From Plantago ovata (taxonomy: Eukaryota; Streptophyta; Magnoliopsida; Lamiales; Plantaginaceae), in NCBI GenBank assembly GCA_028274465.1, contig CM051458.1:11857566-11921565 (forward strand): 64,000 nt of DNA. Reading direction: 5' to 3'. Below the pieces are notes generated by a model. The model did no database searches. It was not told where the DNA came from and saw only the letters and a program-made list of their open reading frames with translations. Positions 33,501 through 46,100 of the stretch are shown one piece after another (the first letter of the stretch is position 1; the number at the start of each line of letters is the position of its first letter). Both the position numbers and the translations under genes were made by a program.

Positions 33501-35989
33501 GATGTATCAAACTCTACAAAAGAAAATCGTTGAGCATCATATTTTTACGATAAATAAAAATGCCCTTATAGTGGTCATGATGAATATTACAAGACCATGA
33601 TATCACTGTAAAAGACATTTGTGCACATTAGACTCACTTCCTGAATAAGTTCGAGATTACTAGTCTTGCCAATATAAAGTTGACAATGATTATCATTATT
33701 CACATCATTCTAGCCTGATTCAATTATTAACATTGTTATATTTATCCAACAAGAAGTTGGTATGTGAACAAATAACAAAGTTCATATGATGTGACACGCA
33801 TGACCATCCGTGTACGAAATTACCCTTTCATAAGGAACCCGAAGTTTATTGAGATTTTGAAAGTGATCATAACTTAACAAATTTATTGATGTGGCTGGAA
33901 GTCCGCTAATTGCTCAAATTAATGATCTCCTATCGAGGAAAATCTAATTTTCAGCACACAGAAAACCAACTGCTAGAGTTATACACTCCCATGGTTGTAT
34001 ATTTTTCTCTTCAAAAGAACTCATACATGAAGCATATTTAAACTACAGTATGAGTATATAAGTATCTAAGCTGGGCAGGATCATTTATATTATGTGCCCC
34101 CAAAAATGCTAATTCTCTGAATTAGTTTTTTCCAGCTTAGGGGAGAAAGTACATGATAAGCTGATAAAAACAAATTCATAGAGTGAATTGATCCCCATAT
34201 ATCTGAGAGTTCAAGTATGAACTAAATATGAAATGCAATTTTCATTTTCAGCTTCATGTTACTATTTCAATATTTCAAACATGAAATTATATAATTTGAA
34301 TGTGGACAACTATGACCCTATTTGTGGCATATAGAGCTACATATCAGTTATATATATCACATGTGTTGAGAATTGAGTATCTTGCCGATTGTGATTCATG
34401 CACCGGAAGTGAAACATTTAAATCATGTGGTTCCATCATTGCAAAAAATAATGGCAATAAATGCAGTTGGTACTCTCTAGAGTAAAATAGGCATTTACAA
34501 GTGATGCCATATATTGAGATATCTAAAATAATAATAGATGGCCTATAGACATGAAAATGGTACCTGCATAATATATATTCAGATATCCATGATCAGTACT
34601 GAATCAAATAAAGAGATTTGATTGTTGAATATACCGGTATATATGAAACCGAGAAATTAAAAAGCATATGAGAAATTCAATGGATATGTATAATTAAACA
34701 TGTAAAGGGGATCTTACATGAAAATCCATCTCATGTCGACAAAGTGACTATAGAAACTGAGCTCATGGACCTCATGTCCATTTCATTGATGAAATTTAGA
34801 ATTTCATACGGCACTGTTGCATTATCGAGTCAAAATTCATGTGCAGCTAGATACTAAGCATTTCATCATGCACACTATCTTTATTGTTATGTCATTTACA
34901 TAATCTCGTTCATTTAGTTGTTTTAGGTATCATATCGCATACATACATAATATCATATGATTTGCTCAAAGATTACCACTTGAATGTAACCCTGGAGGTT
35001 ATATGTGGTGCACATGAATTGTCATGAAATTGACAATGACATTTCTATGATTTGATAAAATTTAAGAGATGATAAGAATACTCTCTATCAGTAATCAGTC
35101 CCTCATGGACTAGAGATATATATCATGTTGGCAAATATGAATCAATGAATTAGAAAAGTTCGTGAAGAACTAGATTTTGATATATTGTTGAACATCAATA
35201 CTTTTCTATTCATGCATGGCTTCACATATGATAAGTATAATATATGTATTCACTATAAGTGAAACAAGAGACTTATGAGATATGATTTCCGAGGTTCCTG
35301 AAGAATGCAAAAGAATTTATCTTGCAAACAAGGGGAGATAATAAGCAAGAGTGACAGTTTCTGCGCATCATACAAGTTGCTACACTCTTTTTCCCTTCGT
35401 CTAGCCTTTTATCCCATTGGGTTTTTCCTAGCAAGGTTTTTAACGAGGTAGCATTACAAGCGCACATATAACTATCTCCCCATCTCCATAATGATACATT
35501 GGCTAAAATAAGGGCATAGACCTTATTAATTATATGATGGAGATAAAATAAGTATTAAACTCATTTTATGACAAGATCATTCCTTAAATTGTCAAGGTGA
35601 CATAAGTTGAAGAGATCTAAATCTTCAAGTGTTCGAGAGGCTTCCCACATGAAGTCAAAGCATATATGACCGATGTTCTTCTTCAATCATGGTCTACAAG
35701 AAGGGTTCATCCGAGCACAACATATTCGCTAAATTGACAAGGTTGCAAATTTTTTCATCAAGTCACTTCCAACATCTTCATTTCAAAGATTGGTCTGAAA
35801 GATTGGAATGCGGCGACTAAAAGATATAAAGTGATGTTTGAAACTTTGAATCAGGGGAGACGGATATGCACTGCACTTTTTTTCCCTTGACTAAGTTTTT
35901 ATCCCACTGGATTTTTCTTAACAAGGTTTTTAACTAGGCAGTAACTTCAAAGCGTATCCGACAAATAAACTAATGTCATTCAAGGGGAG
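30510..35989 (+). other. Non-coding interior of the short-LTR element
   Basis: AT-rich, stops in all frames; no gag, RT or integrase motif can be read. Variants of TTGAAGT(G/T)G recur between 32540 and 33780. A homopolymer T run lies at about 30986-31001. If coding was once present it is beyond recognition by eye. Confidence 0.6.
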
Positions 35990-36219
35990 TGTTATAAATA
36001 TGATGAATGTCATGAGTTCATGACTCTTCTTATACTTCATTTATGTACTTTAGTTATTATTATCATTATGTAAAGTGAGAGTTACAAACTCACTTAGTTA
36101 TGGAGAGACCTTATAAATAGGGCTTCAACTTGTACCTTGATACACACTAGAAATATAATGACATTCTCCCATCTCTTCTAACTCTTTTATTCTTGCAAGA
36201 AGTCTATTATCTTATGAAA
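35990..36219 (+). repeat. 3' LTR of the decayed short-LTR element
   Basis: 230 bp, starting TGTTATAAATATG after a CAAGGGGAG polypurine tract. It is followed by the CTACT duplication. Confidence 0.9.
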
Positions 36220-36224
36220 CTACT

Positions 36225-37327
36225 ATCTCTTATAATACAGTTTAAACTTGTTTTGATTTGTGAATAGTAATTGAGAGTATATGCCTATTCCTATACCTAG
36301 CAAAATACACTTGAATTCGAAATTTGACCCGATCCGATTCGAAATTCAAAGTCTCATCTAAATTTTTTTGTCACTCATTCGAACTTTGACCCGAAAGCAC
36401 CTGAATGTTTTTATCCAAATTAAACAATCCGAAATCCTCCGAATAAATTCAATATGAATTAAATGTGACCCGAATTCTTCCTAAATGACTTGAATTAAAT
36501 TTATAGGGAATACATAATTATTTTCATTTAAAATATATATTTCCTATATAACTAACTTATATTTAAGATTTTGAAATTGTAATATTTCATAAATTTTCAT
36601 TATAAAAGTAATTTTGTGTTTAAATATTCAATCAACACCGAATTGGCCCTATCCGAAATATTTTGAAAATTTTAATCTAAACAACACCTGAATCCGACAA
36701 TAACATGAAACCCGAACACATTTGAATCCGACCCAATTTGATCCGAAATCATCCAAAACAAACTCAGTCATACCACTTTTATTAAAATTAATCCTATCAT
36801 CAACATGTTGTATGTTCGATGTGAAGTTTTAAAGCTAAACTTGTGGGTTTTTTTTTTTTTGAAACGATAAATATTACAATATACTCCTACACTATTTTTT
36901 ACAAAAATAAACTGGAGTACCACCTTATATCTTCACACCTAAATCGTCTTATGTCTCCGTCCGGGGATCAAACCATGTACATCTACTTTAATTTTGTTAA
37001 GGGGTAATAAACAATTATATAGTGTTAAATTATTACTTATATAAAATGTTACCCTTTTTAAATACGGTTAAAACATGGACTCATTTCTAATGGATACCCC
37101 CATTATATGTTAATTTTCATAATCAAAATAGTTTGTATAAGTTGGAGAGAGTTAATTCTGATTGAAAATGTTGCTCAGCTGACCAATTTTGACAGCAAGC
37201 GAGTTAACATTTAACTGGTAGGTTAGGGTAATTCCATATGACAAGGATGAACTAGTAATTTCGTTTTTTTACTACAGTCTACAATAGTAAGTAATCAATA
37301 ATTAATTGTTCGCATCTGAGACACAAA
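36225..37327. other. AT-rich intergenic sequence with CCCGA-type motifs
   Basis: No gene. Between about 36300 and 36760 short motifs such as GACCCGA, ATCCGAA and CCGAAAT recur irregularly, as in low-complexity plant repeats. A T run lies at 36848-36860. Confidence 0.55.
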
Positions 37328-37450
37328 TTGAATTCTGAAGAAACCCAATTCCAATTTCATTCGCAATTTCTGAGAATACATTCTACTCTCCTTCCATTTC
37401 AATCTTACCAAATACTACCTAGCTTCCTTCCACCCAAATACATCAGATCC

Positions 37451-37552
37451 ATGGCGGCTTATGGAGCAGATACAAATCTTCCGATCCCCTATGTCAATTG
37501 CGTCCAGTCTCTTTCATGGCGCTTCAATCGATCTCTGTTGCAGAAACCCTAA
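37451..37552 (+). other. Possible first-exon fragment or chance ORF
   Basis: An ATG at 37451 in good context (ATCCATGGCGG) opens a short frame of 33 codons that ends at 37550-37552. The upstream sequence looks like a plant 5' UTR (TTCTACTCTCCTTCC and similar pyrimidine-rich text). I do not recognise the product. A reverse-oriented Copia remnant begins about 140 bp downstream, so this could be the start of a gene broken by that insertion. Confidence 0.25.
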
Positions 37553-37689
37553 ACTTCTCGATTTGGGGAAGATGAAGGTTGTTCAAATACTCCCGCTTCT
37601 CTAATGCGTCTGTGCCGGATTCTTTATTCTCTCTTTCTTCTCAGCTTTCTTGATTTCTTTTAATTGGGTCCTCAAAGTTAAATTAACTT

Positions 37690-39280
37690 TGCACCCAGAT
37701 TTCTTCTCATTCATATTTTGACCCACAAAACTTTCGGTTTCCAATATTCCTCCCCAAGATGAGTGTAGATGTTTTAACATTCATCTTGCTCATCATTCTT
37801 CGTAGGTCAGTTCCTGAGATAGCTTTAGTAAGGAAATCTGCAAGTTGATTTTTGCTATTCACAAATTGCAACTTGATAGTGCCTTCAAGCACTTTTTCTC
37901 TAATGAAATGCACATCTATTTCAATGTGCTTTGTTCTCTCATGCATTACTGGATTTGTGGCCATACAAATAGCTGACTTGTTATCACAATTCATGGTGAT
38001 TGAGTAGTTTGTTTCAATGTTGAAGTCTTTTAAGAGAGCTTTCAACCAAACTATCTCACAAGCACCTGTTGCCATTGCCCTATATTCAGCTTCTGTTGAT
38101 GATCTACTGATTGTTTTCTGCTTCTTTGAGTTCCAACTAATCAGTGATCCTCCAAGGAACATGCAATACCCTGATGTAGATCTTCTTGTATCAGGACAAG
38201 AAGCAAAATCAGAATCTCTATAGCATTTCAATTCCATATCTTTTGAGGAGTTCAAGAGTATTCCCATTCCAATGGATCCCTTGATGTACTTTCCTATCTT
38301 CTGTATAGCATTCCAATGTTCACAAGTTTGGCTTTTCCATGAACTGACTAAGTATACTCACAGCATAGCTTAGATCAGGTCTTGTCAAAGTTAGGTAAAT
38401 TAATTTACCAATTAATTTCCTATATCTGGTGGGATTATGAAAGAAGTTGCTACTTTCATTTCCCTGCTTGATCGATCTTATGGTTCTATTCTATTGGCAA
38501 AACACATGGTTTACTTGCCAGTAGACCAGCTTGTTCTAGTATCTCACTAGCATATTTCCTTTGTGAAATATGTATCCCTTTCTTGCTTCTAGCAACTTTT
38601 ATGCCCAGGAAGTATTTTAACTGTCCTAGATCTCTCACTTTAAACTGTTGTTTTAGGAGAGATTTTACTGTTGAAATTGCTGCAAAGTTGGGACCTGCAA
38701 CTATCATATCATCAACATAAACTAGAATGGCAATGAATCCATCTGTATTATGTCTAGTAAATAGGGAATATTCAGTTTTTGATTGAACAAATCCCATTTG
38801 TGTGAGAGAATCAGTGAGCTTACAGTTCCATTGCCTGGAAACTTGTTTAAGCCCATAAAGGATTTGTGCAATTTTAGCACTTTATGTCCCCCCTGAATTG
38901 AGATGCCAGGAGGAAGATCCATGTAGTTGTCTTCCTTGAGATCTCCATTCAAGAAGGCACTATGGATATCCAATTGCTCTAAATGCCAATTTTGTTTGGC
39001 TGCAATTGCCAATAATGTTCTTACAGATGTTAATTTGGCTACCGGGCTAAATGTTTCTTCATAATCCAGTCCAAATCTTTGTGTGTAGCCCTTAGCTACA
39101 AGTCTGGCCTTAAATTTGTCTATTTCCCCTTTCTCATTCAGTTTTGTCTTGAAGACAAATCTGCAGCCAACAGGTTTAATGTTGGGAGGCTTTGTGACAA
39201 TGGACCAAGTCTTGTTATCCTCTAGGACTCTCAATTCTGCTAAAATTGCATCTCTCCAATGCTTGCTCTTAATAGCTTAG
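37690..39280 (-). mobile_element. Copia remnant, 3' part only, minus strand
   Basis: It contains RT and RNase H on the minus strand and, after the stop, a TTGGGGAGGAATA-like purine tract (about 37745-37757, minus strand) where a 3' LTR would start. It has no gag, protease or integrase; the 5' side ends abruptly at about 39280 against a degenerate tandem repeat. Confidence 0.7.
37707..39278 (-). pseudogene. Copia reverse transcriptase and RNase H
   Basis: On the minus strand RT starts near 39278 ([16 protein letters not shown]) and continues with [51 protein letters not shown] and the catalytic YVDDMIVAGP (about 38700-38730). RNase H runs at 37707-38267 with RDSDFAS, STEAEYRAMATGACE, ERTKHIEIDVHFIREKV and LADFLTKA. 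Frameshifts near 38800 and 38270-38490 break the protein. It would have copied the RNA of a Copia element; this copy is a relic. Confidence 0.85.
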
Positions 39281-39284
39281 ATTA

Positions 39285-39808
39285 TCATTAACTATGTTCG
39301 ACGAGTTTCAATTAGGCAATAGTGTAGAACACGTGTTGTTGTAATTTCTACGTTAGTACTAACTGTTTAATTTATCGACGTGTCCATTCCGAAATACTTG
39401 AGTAAACTACATGTTCTCCACGGGTATATTACACAGTAGTTCAAAACAGTTAGTGATCCACCGGTCTATTACGCAATAGTTTAGAGAATATGATACTAAC
39501 TATGTTCGACGGGTGCATTCCGCTATGACTTAGAATACTAATCGCGTTCGACAGATTTATTCCATAACATTTTATCTATTCATCAATAGTTCAGAACATT
39601 AACTATTTGTTTATGGGTCTATTCCGCGAATATTTTAATAGAAAACATGATTTCGCCGTGTCTATTACAAAATATTTCTGAAAACATTTCTATTAGAGGG
39701 GTCTATTATGTGATATTTAGAACACTAATTATATATGTTTCACTAATGCATTCCTATATACTTTAAAAAACATAACTAACTGTCCGACGGGTCTATTTAG
39801 TAAAATTT
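39285..39808 (+). repeat. Degenerate tandem repeat (unit about 50-65 bp)
   Basis: The pattern CTAACTATGTTCGACGGGTCTATTCCG, then a short spacer, then ATAGTTTAGAA recurs with heavy divergence about eight to nine times. Clear instances lie near 39292, 39350, 39410, 39450, 39497, 39540, 39600, 39690 and 39780. No coding potential. Confidence 0.65.
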
Positions 39809-39810
39809 TA

Positions 39811-39974
39811 CACTACAAGAAAACAGCCAAATAGAGACGGATGAACAGAGACGGAATCTATCCGTCGCTATTTAGCGACAGATCGGTCTTTTTTTGCGAC
39901 GGATGAGAATATAGAGACGGATGAGATAATCCGTCGCTGAAATAGAGACGAATAAGATCATCCGTTGCTAAAAT
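39811..39974 (+). mobile_element. Left end of an outer CACTA-like element (Pack-CACTA candidate)
   Basis: It starts CACTACAAGAAAACAGCC and carries AGAGACGGAT subterminal motifs (mixed with some AGCGACGGAT) in both orientations. CACTA element 2 is inserted at 39975. The same motif type resumes at 52202 (AGAGACGGATAAACTCATCC and its complement), so the two pieces belong together. The matching right terminus TTCTTGTAGTG was not found. Flanking TTA at 39808-39810 is the expected left duplication. Confidence 0.7.
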
Positions 39975-41815
39975 CACTACAAGAAAACAGCCATTTAGCG
40001 ACGGAATAGTAGCTACGGACGGTATCCATCGCTAAATAGCGACGGATCGCTACCATTAGCGACGGATAAGGACGAACTGCGCTCTAAGCTCAGTTCGTCA
40101 TTGGAAAGAGTCAATCCGGCATCAACGTAGCGACGGATTAGCTCTATCCGTCGCTATTGTAGCGACGGATAAATCTATCCGTCACTATCTGTCTGTTGAC
40201 CAGAATAAAAAAAGGGATAAAAAATAAATAAGCAAATAGCGACGGATGGCCTATCCGTCGCTATATTTCTCAGATAGATGCAGACGGTTTCGATCTTCTT
40301 CCCCCAAATCATTTCCTCCTTTTCGACTAACCCTAATCGCTCTCTTCTCATTCTCCTCCTCCCACCACCACCACACATCGACGCCACCACCACTGCCCCG
40401 CCTTCTCTTTCGTGCCACCACCACTGCCCCACCCTCTCTTTCACACCACCACCACACATCGACGCGCCCAGCCCGCCACCGTATTCCGCAGCACCACCAC
40501 TCCGGATTCCGCCACCGCACCGTCGACCGGAGTTCTTCCTTCCCTTTCTCATCTTCACTTGATATAGGTTAGTAACCCTAATCTCTCCAATTTAATTTTT
40601 TTCAGATCTGTTTAATTTCTCAATGTTATTGTCCCATCTAGAATTTTTCTCCAAATTGAGGTTAAGAACAAGGTTAGCTTGTTTTCGAATTGAGCTGTAA
40701 GGCTTAAGATTTTGTTTTTACTTGTGCTATGTTGGAAATAGTAGTAGAATTGGTAGTACTGGTTTACAACTCCATTTTTCGAAAACGATTCACTTGTGTT
40801 ACTATCTATTCAATTAGTCATAGTATATGGTATATGTTAGGTTAATCTGTACACAGTTACTTGATTGAATATGTATATTTTGTTTCCCGTTCCATGTTTC
40901 AAACAGATCGATGAATGTGGTTTGACATTTATTTTTATTTTTTGGTATTATGTTATGAGTCATTAAGACTTTAAAATGCTCCAATTGATAAATGAATTAT
41001 ATTTAATTAGATTAAAATTTGGTTTAAATCAGATTAATTAGATTAAAATTTTAAAATGATGGATTAAATTAGATTAATTAGATCAAATTTTGTATTAAAT
41101 TAGACTTTAAGTTTAAAGCATAAAGTAAAGCATAAAGTCTAGTGTCGTTTCTTATCAGTGTATACTCAAAGTCCATTTATTGTTTCTTACGGTTGTTCTT
41201 AAACGTGCAGATCATGTCGAGGCCAAAGAAACCGGGGAAGATGTTGGCGGCCAACAGCCGTAGCTACGCCGAGCCAGACTCGCCATTCCGCACCCCTAGT
41301 AGTCAGCTGAAGTCGGGGGCCGGGGGACCTCGGCGACTCATGTCAGTGAGACCCTCTCCCCTGGCCTCCGTTCGAGCAGCAGTGCAGGGTCTACTGGCCC
41401 AGACGTGTTTGCTAACCTACCGGATGATGGGTACGGGGGGAGGTGTACAGGGCGGGTGAGCGTGTGAATGGCAAGCTCGTCGTATGGCCCATGCATGGGC
41501 ATGTGTAAGTTATTTAGTTGGATTAATTTGTGTGTTTGGTATTGTATGTTTTATTTAGTTTGATTAATTTGTGTGTTTGGTATTGTATATTTTATTTAGT
41601 TGGATTAATTTGTGTATGTTATTGCAACAGGAGGATGCCGAGGGAGGCTGCAAAGTTCATCAGCAAGGAATCCACGAAGAAAGTGGATCTCCCACCACTT
41701 GGAGCCCAGTGGCATACTTTCACTCCGGAGCGGAAGGCGGAGATTTGGAATGCTCTGGAGGTTAGTAATCTTTCTTCTTCTCTTATGGTTTAATATTTAT
41801 TTACTTGCGTGATAT

Positions 41816-41931
41816 GTTAGTCACCGTGTGTTAGTTGAAATATGACAATGTGCAATTGTTTGGGTGATATGTTAGTCACCGTGTGTTAGTTGAAATAGGA
41901 CAATGTGCAATTGTTTGGGTGATATGTTAGT
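41816..41931 (+). repeat. 55-bp minisatellite of CACTA 2, left part
   Basis: About two copies of the TGATATGTTAGTCACCGTG unit, cut at TTAGT by the solo LTR. A further part follows the insertion at 50506-50577. Confidence 0.85.
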
Positions 41932-42479
41932 TGTAACATCCCGTATTTTCTAATTTAATTTTTATTTAATTATTTTCCTTTTTTTATTATTAATTAATTA
42001 CCTGAGTAATTATTTATTCGGTAATTTAATTAATTTTCTTCCTGCGCGATCGTTTTTGATTTTAGAAAGTTAGTGTGGTTAGTGGACCGTTTTGTCTCCG
42101 TTTGGGCTAGCTTAAATCTGAAAATTCAAGCCCAATCTTAAAACTAGTTTCAGCTGGCCCAAATTGCGGTTGGCCCAAGTTTTGTTCAGCTGGCCCATTT
42201 CAATCAAAACCCTAAACCTAACCCAAAGATTCATTTTTACTTTTCTTTTCCTCCCTTCTCTTCTCCACGCGCAGCCACCTGAGAGCAAGAAAGAAACTAT
42301 GTTTCTTCACTGCTCAACACCATCACCGACTCCATCATCTCCCTCTCTCGGCCATCACCATCACCACATCATCATCATCACCAGAACCGCCGCCGCCGAG
42401 TCGATCTCCTCCGTCCCGTTCCTTGGCGTCCGCCTGTGTTGGCCGTGCCGCGCCGTGTTTTGTTCCGGCCGTGTGAAGC

Positions 42480-43058
42480 TGTTATAACCCAGAAGTCTAA
42501 GCCATTGAAATTCAAGTTGAAGCTGTCAAAAAGGGGCAATTCAGAGCAAGACGACGTCGTTCCCAAACAACAAGCTCCAATTGAGAATCCTGCTAGTTCG
42601 TCAATCACAAGCCGCACTCCAGAAGACGATCAGAACGTCTGTCAACAGAGCGTCAAGACTTCCAGCAGCAACAAGCAGAACGACGCCGCTTTTGAAGAAT
42701 AGATCTCAGCCGTTGATTCAAATAACATCCGACGGCCACTGAAGAAGCTTATCTTGATACATTGTACTGAGACTTGTTCTCTTTTCCATTTGTCTTTCAA
42801 TTTTTAGGTTAGTCGTACTTTTTCTTTCCGTTGTAAAAGAGCCGTTTGCGGCTAGACTCCTTCCCGGCTACTATAAGTAGTCCGCGGTTTGCTTGTGTCC
42901 TGATTTATCAAGTAAATCGTACCTAGTTTTAGCAATCTCTCCTGCAATGTTATTTTCGTCTATTTTCCCCCTTTTTATCGTCTGATTTCTCCCAAATTTC
43001 TTCTGTTCTACTCTGTTTATCAGCTTCAAATCCTTAAAGGTATCACAGGGTCATTACA
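42480..43058 (+). repeat. 5' LTR of the chromovirus
   Basis: 579 bp. It contains CTATAAGTAG at about 42870-42879 as a possible promoter box and carries an open frame over its first about 220 bp that matches the C-terminal extension of Pol in the 3' LTR. Confidence 0.93.
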
Positions 43059-43110
43059 TTTGGTACCCAGAGCCACGAATCTCACGCTTATATTTTTTCT
43101 TTTGAATGCT

Positions 43111-46100
43111 ATGGTTGGAAACGATGCAGCACAAGCAGCAAGATTGGCCGAGTTATTCACTACTCAACGCCAGATTCAAGAGCAACTTGCTGCTATCACC
43201 ATACAGAAAAACACTGACACTGAAACACACAATGCTATGCAAGAGCTTCTCACACAAGTTGTTAATCGACAGAACACTGATGCACAAGAACTCAAAGTCA
43301 CTTTGCAACTATTGCAAGAGAGGCTTGACAGTATTGATACCAGAGTGAATGACGCTACCAAACAAGGTCCAATCCTTCGCAGTCCCTACAGTTTACATAA
43401 AACACGTTTTGGTAGCTCTGCACAGCCTCATGAACGTGATGATGATTCACAGAAAGAGCGTGCAGAATATGACGACTCTTCTAAATCACATCACTATATG
43501 CCCAAGCTTGAATTTCCAAGGTTTGATGGCACAAATCCTCACTCTTGGATTCTGAAATGCCAAAAGTTTTTCACTATTGTCCCAAACATTCCTGAGGATA
43601 AGCGTGTTCCCTTGGCTGCAATGCATTTTGATGGCAAAGCAGACATGTGGTTCCAGAATTGGTCCCATACAATTCGAGGCCCCATTACTTGGGAGTTCAT
43701 GGTTTCCTGTTTATGCAATAAGTTTGGGAATATAAGGGAAGAATCAGTGGTAATAGAATTTACCAGATTGCAACAAACTGGGAGCTTGTCGGATTATATT
43801 GAAAAGTATGAAGAACTGCATGCTCTAATGATCATGTTTGCAACTGATCAGACAGATGGGTTTTACATAGGAAACTTTGTTGGTGGTTTGAAAGAGGAGC
43901 TCAAACTAGCTATTCTTGCTCAACACCCGGCCACTATAGAACATGCTATTGAAATAGCAGTTGAGCAAGAACAACTTCTTGAGTCCATCGGTAAGAGAAT
44001 GAAGTCTGCTAATAAGAACTTCTCTAGTCAAACTAAAGCATTCACTCCAACTAGCTCTTCTAACAAGCCAAAGTCTGGGAATGAAACAACTGAAATTCCC
44101 AGAAAAATGTTGACTAGAGAAGAGATGAGGGTGAGAAACTCACAAGGCTTATGTTACAACTGTGACGACAAGTGGGTTAAAGGGCACAAGTGCAAAGCCA
44201 CAACACTGTATCTTCTCATGTCTGAAGAAGAAGAAAAGTTTTACCTTGAGAACAAAGATTCATCTGCAGAATCTGACTTAGACAGTGAAAATGCTGAAAT
44301 ATCTCTGCATGCCATAGCTGGAAATATCAGCTGCAACACTTTAAAATTTTTTGGCGAATATGGCAAGCACAATCTTTGTCTATTGATTGATACTGGCAGT
44401 ACTCATTCATTTCTTGATGAGGAAACTGCTTATAAGGTTGGTTGCAAGGTAGAACAGGCCCCTCCAATGCTAATAAGTGTAGCAGATGGAAATCAACTAA
44501 TCAGTGAGCACATTTGCAAAGAATTTAGCTGGACTATACAGGGACATGAGTTTAAATTTCCTCTCCGGTTGGTTAAGTTAGGAGGATATCAAATGGTTTT
44601 AGGAGGTGATTGGATGAGACAGTTGAGTCCTATTGAATTTGATTATAAAAACATGAAGCTTGGCATTACTGAGGGTAACAAAAGATTGAGCTCAAAGCAA
44701 TCACCGCAAAGAGTGAATGCAAGCTGATTTCTGGAAAAAGCATGCATAAGCTCATTAAAAATGGCAATCTTGGTGCATGGGGTCATTTATTTGCGGTTAC
44801 TGCAACTAAAAATTCTCAAATAGAACCGCACATACAGACAGTGATTGATGAATATTCAGACATTTTTGCGGAACCAAAGCAGTTGCCACCAAGAAGGGAA
44901 ATAGAACATCAAATACATTTGAAACCAGATGCTGTCCCTAAGAAACAGAATCCATACAGGTATTCCCATGCCTTTAAAACAGAAATTGAAGCCATTATAA
45001 GAGAAATGCTTGAGGCAGGAATTATCAGAAATAGCACGAGTGCCTTTGCTGCACCGGTGTTATTGGTTAAGAAAAAAGATGGGAGCTGGAGGATGTGTGT
45101 CGATTATCGGTACCTCAATGATTTGACCGTTAAACACGACTATCCTATGCCCATCATTGATGAGTTACTTGATGAGCTTCATGGTTCGAAATATTTTTCC
45201 AAGATAGATCTTCGATCTGGTTATCATCAGATCAGAATGCGTGATGACTCAATCAAATTTACTGGATTCAGAACACACCAAGGACATTATGAATTCCTTG
45301 TGATGCCATTTGGGCTTAGCAACGCTCCGGCTACTTTTCAGTCACTCATGAACACTATATTTGCGCCCCATTTGAGAAAGTTTATTCTAGTGTTCTTTGA
45401 TGACATTTTAATTTATATCCCTACTCTGAGCTCTCACATTGAACATCTCAAACAAGCTTTTGAAATTTTAAGGAAACATTCATTGTACGCAAAAGCTTCC
45501 AAGTGCTCATTTGGACAAAAGTTTGTGGAATATTTGGGCCATATTATATCTGAAAAAGGTGTTGCTACTGATCCTAGCAAGATTGAATGCATTGTGAAAT
45601 GGCCATCCCCAAGAACTCTGAAAGAATTAAGGGGAATATTAGGGCTTACAGGGTATTACAGAAAATTTATCAAGGGTTATGCTAACATTTGTAAGCCCCT
45701 ATATGAACTCTTAAAGAAAGATAATGTCAAATGGAGTGAACTGGCTGAAAGCACTTTTATAAAGCTGAAACAGATTATGATTTCTGCTCCTGTTTTAGCT
45801 TTGCCAGATTTCACGCAACCTTTCATTGTAGAAACAGATGCAAGTGGTTACGGAATTGGAGCGGTGTTAACTCAAGACAAAGGCCCAATTGCTTTTATAA
45901 GCAAAACTCTTGGTGTCAAACACATGGCTCTTTCCACATATGAAAAAGAGTTCCTTGCAGTTTTGTTGGCGGTTCAAAGATGGAGACAATATTTACAAGG
46001 CAACCATTTCATTGTAAGAACAGACCAACAGAGTTTAAAGCATCTCTTGGAACAGAAAATTACATCTGCAATCCAACATAAATGGGTTTCAAAGCTTCTC

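Larger units (their letters stand above)
30265..36219 (+). mobile_element. Decayed LTR element with 230-bp LTRs, TSD CTACT
   Basis: Two LTRs of 230 bp each start TGTTATAAATATG (30265-30494 and 35990-36219). CTACT is duplicated at 30260-30264 and 36220-36224. A TTATCAGCACGAC primer site (30497-30509) follows the 5' LTR, and CAAGGGGAG precedes the 3' LTR. The 3' interior holds two copies of a block with CCCTTCGTCTAGC / CCCTTGACTAAG, ATCCCA and AAGGTTTTTAAC (about 35390-35460 and 35870-35945), a pattern I associate with small-LTR Copia elements. The 5.5-kb interior has no long open frame, so any gag-pol has decayed or was never present. Confidence 0.88.

Noticed and set aside
42164..42487. Open frame at the solo LTR / chromovirus junction
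   Set aside because: It spans an insertion boundary and has no family motif; a chance frame.
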